Part shown: piece by piece, positions 21,259-31,500 of the stretch
Layout: every line of letters begins with the position of its first letter
Numbering within the stretch: position 1 is the first letter of the stretch
Assembly (NCBI GenBank): GCA_037893225.1
Contig: JAZGUH010000157.1
Location: 1-64,000 of the forward strand
DNA: 64,000 bases
Origin: Hippasteria phrygiana
Taxonomy: Eukaryota > Echinodermata > Asteroidea > Valvatida > Goniasteridae
Direction of reading: 5' to 3'
Program-made: the position numbers and the translations under genes
The notes under the pieces: generated by a model
The model's database searches: none
What the model was told of the DNA's origin: nothing
Seen by the model: only the letters and a program-made list of their open reading frames with translations

Positions 21259-22098
21259 GGTTGGTCACATTTTTCAAGCCCCAGGGTGGGGATTTTGGTC
21301 ACTCATTTTGCCATTGTTTCCCCATTATCAGAAGTTAAAAACCAAGAGGTGGGGGTGCCCTACCCCTAGAACTATGGGGTTCCCGACAGGAACCCCATAG
21401 AAAGAAGCCTATTTTTTCCATAGGCTAGTACAGCAAGAATAAGAAAGTCATTCCCATGCACTCACGTTTGACATGTGCACACGAAAACCGCTGCACAGTT
21501 TTCCCCAAAAATCCCACTCGGCCTCATTTACATCCTCACCTTGTGTTGTGTGCCAAGCAAAAGATCGCCTGAAGCGGTTCCAATTTTCGAAAAAAGGTGA
21601 AAAAAAATCTCCGATCCGTACTGACAGCGAATGACACGACATGCACGATGCGACTGTTGCTGGCCGGCCGGGTCATGTGCGCAGCTCGGATCAGACAAGC
21701 TCATGATTATTCATGTCAAAAATCTAAGGTACAGCGCACACGGCATGCACTGTCGTCGTGTCCGTTGCCGTCCGCATCGTGCGCATCGATCACTAGCTAG
21801 TGCATGTACTGGAAACATGTGGGATGTTGGGGGAAAACTGCAGCAGTTTTCGTGCGCACATGTCAAACGTGAGTGCATGGGAATGACTTTCTTATTCTTA
21901 CTGTACTAGCCTATGGAAAAAATAGGCTTCTTTCTATGGGGTTAGGGGTGCCCCACCCATGTATGTCGGGGATTGTCACTAAAATGTTGCCCCAGGGGTG
22001 GGGATTTTGTCACTTCAAAAGTGACAATCCGCCACATCTTGGGTGGGGCAGCCCCGGGGGTGGGGAGGAAGGGTGGGGGAAGCAATTGATAGGTGCAT
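21259..22098. repeat. Dispersed repeat B, copy split by an insertion
   Basis: The outer parts (21259-21360 and about 21946-22098) align without a gap to the uninterrupted copy at 4588-4799. They share ccccattatcagaagttaaa on the left and ttttgtcacttcaaaagtga on the right. Confidence 0.75.
21361..21945. mobile_element. Foldback element inserted in repeat B
   Basis: The inverted arms contain ccatagaaagaagcctattt at about 21395 and its complement at about 21930, continuing through cccatgcactcacgtttgac for a total of about 120 bp. The insertion point is defined by comparison with the empty site at about 4685. A short tgccc flank may be the target duplication, but G/C runs at the ends make the exact edges uncertain by a few bases. 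Confidence 0.65.
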
Positions 22099-22105
22099 AA
22101 CGACC

Positions 22106-22745
22106 AACGTTTGTTCTTGCTGCAACAACAATAGGCCTACTCAATAATACAATACTATAGACGAAACATATCTTTCAAATATCTGAAAATCAATTCACGA
22201 AATGTGCAAAACTGCAAGCAAGTACTGACTCGGACGGAGTGTTTATGATCAGGCTAATGAGAGGAAAAAGACTTGGGGCATGTTCTCCAGAGAAGAGACG
22301 ATCCTCGGGTTCGGTCATGCAACAGAAAATCAATGATCCAGACATTGCAAGGGATTCCGCGGTCAAGGAAGACAACACTATTGTAGTGTTTTCTACAAGC
22401 ACCATGATAAGTTGATTTTGTGATTTCATGATTTGATTTTTAGACATTTGAATGATGGTAAAAATGTTTCGTCTATACTCTATTTAATACAAATATTGGG
22501 CAAGTTCTTTCTTGCTTTTTCACAGCTAGAATTAAACATTAGTCAAAATAAAAATTGGGATGGCCATATGATATACATGTAGGCCCCACTAGTACAAGTA
22601 ATTCGGCTGTCACTTTATTTCCAAAACAAAAGTAAGGTTAAAAACAAAGTTTTGTCCTTGACTGGAACCCTCATCTCATTGCATTTTAGCTAAATTTTCA
22701 AATTGTTCTCTCTTTTTGACATTTCTTGTAGCAATATTACTCACC
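22106..22745. other. Intron and 5' untranslated leader of the next gene
   Basis: The sequence ends with a strong acceptor (tttttgacatttcttgtag, AG at 22730-22731), 14 bases before the ATG at 22746. Upstream is therefore intron of the same gene. The 5' exon was not identified. Nothing else is recognised in this stretch. Confidence 0.55.
22732..22745 (+). promoter_or_regulatory. Short 5' UTR segment after splice acceptor
   Basis: The polypyrimidine-rich acceptor ends at 22731, and the exon reads caatattactcacc directly before ATG. This decides the start codon: the frame continues open upstream only through intron sequence that begins with no ATG. Confidence 0.65.
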
Positions 22746-25514
22746 ATGAGGAGAACAACATTTGAACCACCACCTTCACCTACCAATTCCAGTCTCCCGC
22801 CATCTCCCACCAGCCCACCGAAGGAACTACCGAATTGGTTTCAGCTCAGACCTTTCCAGTATAATGGCCGAGTGTTCATCGCTGCCCTGCCTGGTTTGTG
22901 TCTGGCTCTGGCCCTGTCAGGAGAGCTGCTTCTTGGTGTCATGGTCATCGGGGGGATGGTCATCCACTTTATGCAGAGTGGGGGTGCTAAACGCAGAGCC
23001 GTAATGGCCTTCCTGTTTGTCTTCATTGCCGCCCAGGTGAGCACTATCTACTCTGCCCTGCCGCTGGTGTGGGACTCGCTGTACAATATCATCACTATTC
23101 TCCTGCTCAACATGTCCGTGGTAATGATGGGGGGTTGGATGCTTGTCCACTTCGAGGAGTTTCTGAAGGAGGAGCCATCCTTAGCAGAGATCATAGAGAT
23201 GTCACTGTTCACAATCTTCCCGACCGTTTCGGTGGCCATATTCTGCTGTATGCTGGCAATTCTGACCTCGTCCCACTACATACCCTATAGCATCATCATT
23301 CATGGCTTCCTCTTGTTGAGGCTCTTTGTGCCCCCGTCACAGCCTTCATTTCGCAAACAGTGCTTCGGATCAAGCTCTACTTCAAATGCCTTCATCCTTG
23401 GCCATGCTGAAGTCTCCCTTCTCCTGATTTTATATGTATCAGCACCTGCGGAACTTTTCATTATAATGAATGTGTGGGACTTACTTAACCTGATCACCAT
23501 TGTGAAGCTGTTGTTCTTGTTCCTTTTACCATGCTTTCTAGCAACATTGCTAGAGATAAGAACTTGGACTGATTGTTACGGTATCCCTTACAGGTATGTT
23601 ATTTGGTTGCGATGGACCACTGGGCTTGGGTCGCTGTTCCTTGGGTCGGTACTCCTTAGTCAGACACTAGATTTGTTACTTGTTCATTGGCTGTCAGTGA
23701 CAATACTTGCTAATGTGCTACTTGGATGGACAGCAACCCAAAGGGGACACATACGCCAGACATTCAAGTTCATATGTGCATCAGCCGTAACATTTGTTTA
23801 TGTACTTGCTTTGCAGTACAGTATTCCGTGGCATTTGAACCTCCCCAGTGTAGACCTTACCGTGGTTGGGTTTGCACTGTTTATGAATGCGGTATTGTCT
23901 GTTGCCTGTTTTCTGGCATGCGATGCAAGGAATCAAAGGCTCTGCTCAACATTGCTAGTCATATTCATGGGAGGGATGGTTTACTCTGAATCATTCCTCT
24001 ACAGGTATCGGTTGTACTCCTTCCTTCTGCTGCTGTGTTCAAGTGCCTTGAGTTTGTACCTGCTTGTCAGGCTGCTGTCAGCAGATGTAGTTGTGTGGCA
24101 TTGTGTATGGATAGCATCAGCACTACATGCCTTCAAGGTGCCATTCCTGGTGGAGATTCTGATTGGGAAGCAGCCCGGTGCCAGTGGTTCACTTAGTATA
24201 GTTGGTCTGACCCTGGCCGTGACCAAGCTACTGTGTTTCGAGTGGCAGGAAGAGGTATCCAGCAAGGGTGCTTTAGTGTACATTTTCACAATCACAGCAA
24301 GTTTGTTGATCTGCCATCAGAGTTTACTGCAGCCTTTATGTTATGCACTTTATAACAGCTCCCCAACCGTTCTGCAAGTTGTCTGGATTACAGTGGCGTT
24401 CACTGCAACAGCTTGCCTCAAACTGACCACGCAGCACTTGCACCACACTCCGGTAGCTCGTAAACTGAACATTCTTGTTCTGACATCCACTGGGCTTGCA
24501 TTTATTGTACAGCCATCGAGTGGTCTGGATCAGTTTAACTTGACCAATTGGTTGACATTGTTCGCTGGAACTCTGGCTGCAGCCATTCTGCTTGGTATCG
24601 CATCACCTGAACAGAGTTCATTTGTGATGTTCTCCCAGTCAGTTACCATAGGCATGGCAGCAGGCTTGAAAGCATCAGAGCTGCTCTTTACAACACCAAG
24701 TAAATTAACACTCTTGCAGTACAGCCTGTCTTGCATGGCATGCTCATTTATTCTACTCTGTTTATGGACAAGCTTCATGGCAAAACGGCCTCGCGGAAAC
24801 CAACCACTTTTGAAGCTGGCAGTGTGCTTTCTCACCATCGTTGGGTTGTTGACTTACATCACAGAGGTCAGTCAAGTACCAAAGACAAACATGACCAGTG
24901 AGGTTTTCATGTCTCCGTGCCTGCGACTCTACTGCTTCATCAGCATACTACTAGGATTTGTACTCCGCTTCTACTGCATGTTACTGCAAAGCAGAGATCC
25001 TTTTGGGTTTGCACCCAATAAGGTTTCTACCATCAGCAACCTGATGACCATTGTAGCCTACCTCTTGTCGTGCTTGAACTGCCCTCTCCAGCCTTGGGAG
25101 ATTTGGAATTCAGGTTGTGCCCTGCTCCTCCTGAATCTCCAGCAAGACCCAGACATAATTGTCACCTCCCTCACCCCGAAGCGCAGGACTGGCATCGTCA
25201 TCGGTGCTTGCCTGCTCAGCATCTATTCTGCGGCAGTGTTGCACAGTGATCTTTTCCAACAGGGGCTTGGCCTGTTTGCTTTGCTGGAAGCTGTTATCTT
25301 CGTGGCTACTCTGCCAGTCTTTGTCACATTTGTGCAACACCAGGTGGTTATTAACCATGCCCTGAACACGGAACTTGTGGTCTTTCTAACGCCACTGAAT
25401 GCCCTCTTATTCCTCATTGGAAGCAGCTATACCAGTTGGTTGCTAGGTGGTATAGGTCTAAGTACAGGGTTTTGGATGCTGGTTGAAAAAATGTCAGTTA
25501 AGGATTTTTACTAA
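22746..25514 (+). CDS. Large polytopic membrane protein, family not recognised
   Basis: A 922-codon open frame is carried on one exon. It starts at the ATG 14 bases after a splice acceptor, which excludes in-frame sequence further upstream. The stop is TAA at 25512-25514. Residues 1-40 are Pro/Ser-rich (PPPSPTNSSLPPSPTSPP) and probably cytosolic. Almost everything after residue 45 is hydrophobic, with roughly twenty membrane-length segments separated by short loops. Charged loops include KRRAVMAF near residue 80 and PKRRTG near residue 815. I see no RING, kinase, ATP-binding or transporter signature, and no signal peptide. Codon use and the lack of repeats look like a conserved host gene. An intronless multi-pass coding region with a 5' UTR intron is unusual but not rare. 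Candidate roles (transport, lipid or ER function) would be guesses. AATAAA at 26073-26078 could end the transcript. Confidence 0.85.
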   Translation: MRRTTFEPPPSPTNSSLPPSPTSPPKELPNWFQLRPFQYNGRVFIAALPGLCLALALSGELLLGVMVIGGMVIHFMQSGGAKRRAVMAFLFVFIAAQVSTIYSALPLVWDSLYNIITILLLNMSVVMMGGWMLVHFEEFLKEEPSLAEIIEMSLFTIFPTVSVAIFCCMLAILTSSHYIPYSIIIHGFLLLRLFVPPSQPSFRKQCFGSSSTSNAFILGHAEVSLLLILYVSAPAELFIIMNVWDLLNLITIVKLLFLFLLPCFLATLLEIRTWTDCYGIPYRYVIWLRWTTGLGSLFLGSVLLSQTLDLLLVHWLSVTILANVLLGWTATQRGHIRQTFKFICASAVTFVYVLALQYSIPWHLNLPSVDLTVVGFALFMNAVLSVACFLACDARNQRLCSTLLVIFMGGMVYSESFLYRYRLYSFLLLLCSSALSLYLLVRLLSADVVVWHCVWIASALHAFKVPFLVEILIGKQPGASGSLSIVGLTLAVTKLLCFEWQEEVSSKGALVYIFTITASLLICHQSLLQPLCYALYNSSPTVLQVVWITVAFTATACLKLTTQHLHHTPVARKLNILVLTSTGLAFIVQPSSGLDQFNLTNWLTLFAGTLAAAILLGIASPEQSSFVMFSQSVTIGMAAGLKASELLFTTPSKLTLLQYSLSCMACSFILLCLWTSFMAKRPRGNQPLLKLAVCFLTIVGLLTYITEVSQVPKTNMTSEVFMSPCLRLYCFISILLGFVLRFYCMLLQSRDPFGFAPNKVSTISNLMTIVAYLLSCLNCPLQPWEIWNSGCALLLLNLQQDPDIIVTSLTPKRRTGIVIGACLLSIYSAAVLHSDLFQQGLGLFALLEAVIFVATLPVFVTFVQHQVVINHALNTELVVFLTPLNALLFLIGSSYTSWLLGGIGLSTGFWMLVEKMSVKDFY

Positions 25515-28261
25515 GACATAACATGTTCACGGTCACAATTTCATTGCATTGGCTTCATGTACGTATAAATGTATATTCTGTGCTCACCATGTAAGCCCAA
25601 TTGGAGGGTACGTGTATGTGCTCTTGCAATCCATGCATGTCTAACCAGTAACTATACATGTGTACTACATGTAGTTCAGCACAGAAATATATGTGCTTAT
25701 CCTTCATGCGCATAAAATTGCCCGTGTACCCTGTATGGATAGTACAATGTAATTGATAATCCAGGGTTTGATGTTTTGGGAGTGTGTATACATCTCAAAA
25801 GCATTTTAGAAAAGGTTTGTCTGGTATGTGCCTTAACTGAAGCTCAAGACCTTCACTGCAAGTTGGTGTTACCTGGACCGCCTGAACTTTCGGTTTAACA
25901 TTGACGTGGATTTATTGAAGTATTAAACAAACCATATAGATGATGGGTTATTTAGTACCTACCTTGAATGCTAAATCACCTCGTTGAAATGACATGATTC
26001 GGCAATATGTCAAAGGGAGTCCAGCAGAAGTTAGATTTTCAAAAATGGGGCTAATATAACATGTCACCATTTAATAAAAAATAAAAACCTGGGAAGAGTC
26101 GCCCTGCTTGACTCATCTTAGACATAGAGTGGATGATGAATTTTATTCGATGGTAACACATGTAAGTTCCATACTCACAATTCTTCTTTAACGGCCATGG
26201 TAACAATTCTGTAACAATGTAGGCACAAAAAGTCTACCCATACCTGTCCAAAGGTAACCAGGACATTAGTCTTGAAGATAGTTACTACGTATAAGGTCTA
26301 CATGAATTCCACCCAACTCGCGTCACAAGTGTTAGAAGAAGTTGATGCAGCTTTCGAGTTACTCGAAATGGCGGCCTAAAAAAATACAATGTAGTAGGAA
26401 GATGCACCCGTGGGGTGCAAGAAATGGGTCAATGCCAGACTTCAGTTTTCACGGTGCAATAGGTATTTTAAAAGATCGTGAACTTCCATCAAAGGGGAGG
26501 ATATTCTCATCTCTTAACACCTTTTTCATAGTGTACTTTCAACAACAGCAGTACTCCGTATTTGTACGCAAACAAATGTAGGCTGGATGTGTAATCATGT
26601 ACATGTATTCATGGTATTTGTTTCATTTTGTGGTATGAAACTCCAAAGATGGGGTGCAGATTCTTCATATTAATGTAACGTTAGTGCACTTTACATACAA
26701 AATAATCTCGAAAATGTAATTTCTATTGTATATATAGTGCCACGCCTGTTTATGTCAGCATGGCATATTTATTATGAGTGGTGAAGAGCATAGGGAAACA
26801 TTTACCCCTGCGACGTTCGGTCTTGTTGCTGTGGACTGTAGTGCATTTTTTTTAAAAGCAACTTAGACTGAGTGTCTAGTTTTAAGGGGGAAGATAATCC
26901 TTTTAAGTTTCATCTTAAAATATCGCTTGGGCCACAAGTGAAACCGTTTGTCTATTTCTCACCACGGTGATTTTTGACAAATTTTGACCCTGAACAATAA
27001 ACGTTTCATTTAAAGTTTCATATGGATAACCCTTCAAATGCACTTAAATTTCATAAAGGAATGTCACTCCGAACACATCGCATCACCCAATCAGACCGTT
27101 GGACAGATGGCCGGGGATGATCAATAAGGCAAAATATTTAGATGATGGAGTCCAGCGAATCGATTCAAAGGTCCAATAGATCGACGGGGGAAATTTCTCT
27201 CTTTTGGTTTGGCAGAAACAGCAAAATTAGAACTATTTGGTATGTAAATGAATGTTAAAAAGCCCGATAAAACGAGACAATATTTGTATACAGTCGCAGC
27301 TGCCTGACTGTAAACAAGGTCTATCGATGCGTTTGTTCCGAGTGACAAATGTAGGCCTAAATTGTGTGTTCGGAGCTTGACGGGGATGATCTGTGATAGG
27401 CCTATTCTTGATAACGTGATAAAACAAACGTCTCTTCAAAATTATACGAAGTGTTCATATTTAGATAATGTTTTAATCTTCATTATTGGAATCACAGATC
27501 AGTCTATTAAAAAAATCAAATACATGTACGTTGACAGTTGATTTCCGGTTAATGTAGTTCAATTCCATTATTACAATTTTTGTAAGAATATCGGGCCTGC
27601 TCCAGTGCACACAACGTATGAGCATTACCTCTCAGAGTACCAAGTGGTGACGTAATAATACCGTGATCTTCATGCAATAGAAATGTGCCCAGTGGTATGC
27701 GCACGCATCGTGTTTTGCATAAATTTGGTTGACCTGGTATCACGAATTAATGGGCAGAAAATAGAGAAAGTTGAAAATTGAGATACTCATATTTCCTGAA
27801 AATACATGCAGTAAGCTTTAATTTGATGTAGGCCTATAGCTCATGGGCCCTGCTATAACTTTTTGAAGTTGTTGGGAGTCTTGACCTCTTGTTTTTATTG
27901 AGAAAATGAAAATGTGAACTGTGCAGAGTATAACATGGTTTAAAAAGGAAAAGAAATCGAGATTGAATTAGGTTTTTAAAACTTTGGGATATAACAGAAC
28001 ATATGTAAATGTGAAAAATTCTTGTTTCTGCTTTATACTCGGAAAGCTTTTTAAGCTCATTTCGTGCTGCCAGGTCACATTTGGGGACGGATATTTTTGT
28101 TAAAAGTGATTAGTTGAAAGTCATTGGTGTCTTTAACGCCTTGATTGTGGTGGGTGTGTGCGCCTTACGTGTATATATATATCTATTAGTTCAGCATTAG
28201 GCTAACATTTAATTTTGCGGATTTTTTTCAAGAGTAACTTTACAGTTACGTGTTTTTGCAT
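25515..28261. other. Intergenic between two convergent genes
   Basis: The membrane-protein gene ends from the left and the UGT gene ends from the right, so both 3' UTRs should lie here. Possible polyadenylation signals are AATAAA at 26073-26078 (plus) and TTTATT at 27894-27899 (minus). Several tacatgtac-type palindromes occur. No coding exon was recognised. Confidence 0.45.
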
Positions 28262-28550
28262 TTAGTCCTGTTTAGGACGGCTTTTCTTCCCCATTCCGCA
28301 CATGCACTTGCAACACAAGTAACACATGGAAACGTTGACTCCGATTACCAAGGTCAACACGACAGAGATGAAGAGATAGACATCAAGGAGGTTCTTCTGT
28401 ATGAAATTCAGATCCTGGACGGCCGGTCGGAGGTGATCCCCGCCGAATCTGGTGACGTGTAGGATCCAGTGAGCCACAGTTGCCTCGTGATTGTCTGAGG
28501 GATGCAGATCCCGTAGGATATTGGAGACGCGTTCCGCATTGCTACGAAAT
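28262..28550 (-). CDS. UGT exon 5: C-terminal helix, membrane anchor and tail
   Basis: Acceptor ttttatctgacag; the first base completes an AG|A codon from exon 4. It encodes FRSNAERVSNILRDLHPSD, HLRPAVQDLNF and a hydrophobic anchor followed by CCKCMCGMGKKSRPKQD. The stop TAA is at 28262-28264. Confidence 0.9.
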
Positions 28551-31500
28551 CTGTCAGATAAAACATACAAACTCTAAAAACTGCGCAGAAGTGCTCCCGC
28601 CGTAGTGTGTACGGCGATGACATCTTCCGTCTGAGGATTTCATTACAATCTCACTGGTTTTGTACACGTTTTCCGAAAGAGTCAGTGCCGGTGTCATATG
28701 AATATCCACCTCCCATCCCATGAAATGTTTGCTTCTCTTCCCTCTTATTGGTTAATCCCTCTCACGTGACCGGTCACTGTCCTAATTATCTTCACGTAGG
28801 CATGTAGAACCACTAAGTCGTTTTTTCAGGGAGACGGATGTTCATGCGATACCGGGGCTAGCGTACCGGACCCACGTTCTGGGAGCCGAGTCATAATTAT
28901 GGGGTTCGAATTCCGGACTGGTCGGTCAGGGCACTTGTGTCCTTGTGCAAGACACTTCACATTGTTTCTCTCCAATGCGAGAGTACAAAATGTGACCGGA
29001 TCCTATACGAAATGAGTTTTTACTTGTTTTTACTTTGTTTTTGCTTGCATTGGAAAGAGCATACTTGGCTCTTCACTTTAATAAATTACTCAGTTTGACG
29101 TCCTGATGAATATGGACATTATGTGTGTGAAAACCTTGACAGTTCTCATTGAATTCCACTAGGCCTATACAGCGCGAGTCAAAAAAATATACACTTTTAG
29201 AATTGGCCATAGTTTTATTCTGTAGCAATATATATAGATAAAATATTTTCATATGTACGTTTAGAGTAACTCTTCCTGCTTCTTTTGGTGACATGTTTAC
29301 TGGATTAGTTTTCATGCGTGACTGCACAGGAGACAATTAAGGGGATCGGGTGAAATCTGAGTTGCGCCAACTGGTCATTGCCTTGAATCAACCGGTGGAG
29401 TGGCCCCCAAGATCTCCTGATCTGACCCCTCTTGACTACTTTTTATGGGGATATCTGAAAGCTCGGGTTTTCACCACTCCTCCAACAAATCTGGATACCT
29501 CCAGTCTCCAGAAAAGGATAACTCGTGAAATTGACATTCTAAGACAAGACAGGGAGATGATTCGCCGTGCTGTTGCAGGAATGATGCGCCGAGCCTAGCT
29601 GTGCATTGAACGAGATGGTGGCCATGTTGAGGACTAAGACACCGTGGAATTTAATTGCCTTTTTAATTTAAATTAAATGTTGTAAATAAACACGAAGTTT
29701 AAAAGCTAATGAATTTTTATTTCGTCACACAATCCACAAGGGAAACTGACTAGGTAAATTTTGAATACATTTTCGCAGGTTCGAATCCCGCTCCTGCCAG
29801 TTTCTTTGTTCACTTGAAAAATGTATTCAAAATTTACCTAGTCAGTTTCCCTTGTGGATTGTTTGACGAATTATAAGTTAAAAAGTCGTATCCTCATTGA
29901 GTGATCCTCACAATGTCGCTTCCCAGGTTGTATCGTAAAATTAGGTGTGATCCCTGGCTATGGGTTTATGACTTCTGACTAGCGCCCACCCGAACAAAGA
30001 CACTGACAATTTGGGAGACCGCCAACATAGGGCGGGATAGCTCAGTTTGTAGAGCGCTGGTACGGTATTCCGGAGGTCGCAGGTTCGAATCCTGCTCCTG
30101 CCAGTTTCTTTGTTCACTTAGAAATAACTTTTTGTCTGTTTGTTAGACAATGGTTGTGTTCTTTTAAATTCTCTTTCTTATCCAGCCCTGACCAGTTGGC
30201 GCAACTCGGATTTCACCCGACCCCCTTAATTGTCTCCTGTGCAGTCACGCATGAAAACTAATCCAGTTAAAATGTCACCAAAAGAAGCAGGAAGAGTTAC
30301 TCTAAAAGTACATAATGAAAATATCTTATCTATGCTGCTACAGAATAAAACTGGCCAATTTTAAAAGTGTATAGTTTTTTTGACTCGCACTGTATAAGTC
30401 ACGTTTAAGGGGCTGTAACTCAAAAATAGCCCTTGAGTCATTTTGTTGTGTTGGGTCACAAAATGGGCACCGTGAGCGACAGTTAAACATTATTGCAACC
30501 TCGTTGGTTTTTAGTAGACGTTTGGAGACAGAGGATGGGGTGTCGTGGCAAGGTGGTATAGAGTACCGGACCAAAGTATTATTGGCACTTGTGTCCTTGA
30601 ACAGGTCACTTTATATGGGCATGTACCAGCGAGACTTGGGAGTAAATGCAGCAGGCAATTGTTGCGGGGTGTACGGCTTAACCAATGTCACTTCATACAT
30701 CAAGAGCCCGTTGCTGCATCCCTGGCTAGTGGTCTTACCTTGGCTCAGTCATGACTCTAATGATGGTTTGGCTCAAGGAGTCCGGTGTGATACTGGCAAT
30801 GTCTAGCGCCTTCCCGGCCCCTTGATGCTCCACACGATCCATCATGTCCATCTGATCCGCGAAGAGGGGTAGTCCTACGACGGGTAACCTGGCCCACAGC
30901 GCTTCGTACAGGCTGAAAGCTGCGGAATGGCTGACGTAGATTCTCACATTCGGGTGTTCTGGTGGATCAAACAAGGAGGGGGTCGATCAGCCGCATACAT
31001 TCATTTATTAAGTAGAAAGTTCTTGGCAGAGTGAAACCTCGTTTCTTGTGGGCATCGGCCAAATCAGTTTAATTTCAAGTTGAAAATTGTCAGTCCAAAA
31101 ATTAGCAACAAAACGTAACCTGGTAGACGTCTGCAGTGGCGCATTTATATGGGGGGCCTCGTGGATTTCGGCCACACCCCACTTGATTGCCGCTAGGTTG
31201 TATCTTAAAGTTGCGGAGTGATTTCTGTCTATATAAAGTATCGAATATAGAGTTATGGCAACCATGATGTTGTGAAACACATGCGTACAATAATACATGC
31301 CGGTATGGCCCACAATATGGCGGCCTATTGTTGTAGATATGGTATTCGATATGGTCTTTAATTATAGCGTATAGGTTATTACAAGTGACCAATAACCCTT
31401 TGAACTAAAATACTGACAATTTAGGAAACCGCCCAGTTATAAAGGCAGAGGTGTAATCAAATCAATCACAACTTCAAATCACTCGTCAATCACAAATCAG

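Larger units (their letters stand above)
29168..30394. mobile_element. Mariner-like derivative with about 210-bp inverted ends
   Basis: TA flanks both ends (29166-29167 and 30395-30396). The left terminal repeat (29168-29377) begins tacagcgcgagtcaaaaaaa. The right (30189-30394) is its reverse complement with minor changes, through ttaattgtctcctgtgcagt and into the coding segment gttgcgccaact. Because the repeat includes transposase coding sequence, the long ends look like the product of an inverted partial duplication. The left half continues into a C-terminal transposase fragment. The tRNA-like palindrome at 29721-30118 is nested inside. Confidence 0.75.

Noticed and set aside
22190..22447. 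85-codon minus-strand ORF upstream of the membrane-protein gene
   Set aside because: It has some protein-like composition but no splice partner, no recognised domain, and lies in the presumed 5' intron of the plus-strand gene.
28250..28462. 70-codon plus-strand ORF
   Set aside because: Antisense of UGT exon 5.
30031..30103. Functional tRNA-Thr(GGT) gene
   Set aside because: Position 33 is C in every copy, the anticodon stem has a mismatch, and the unit lies in a dispersed palindromic repeat. Kept as tRNA-like only.
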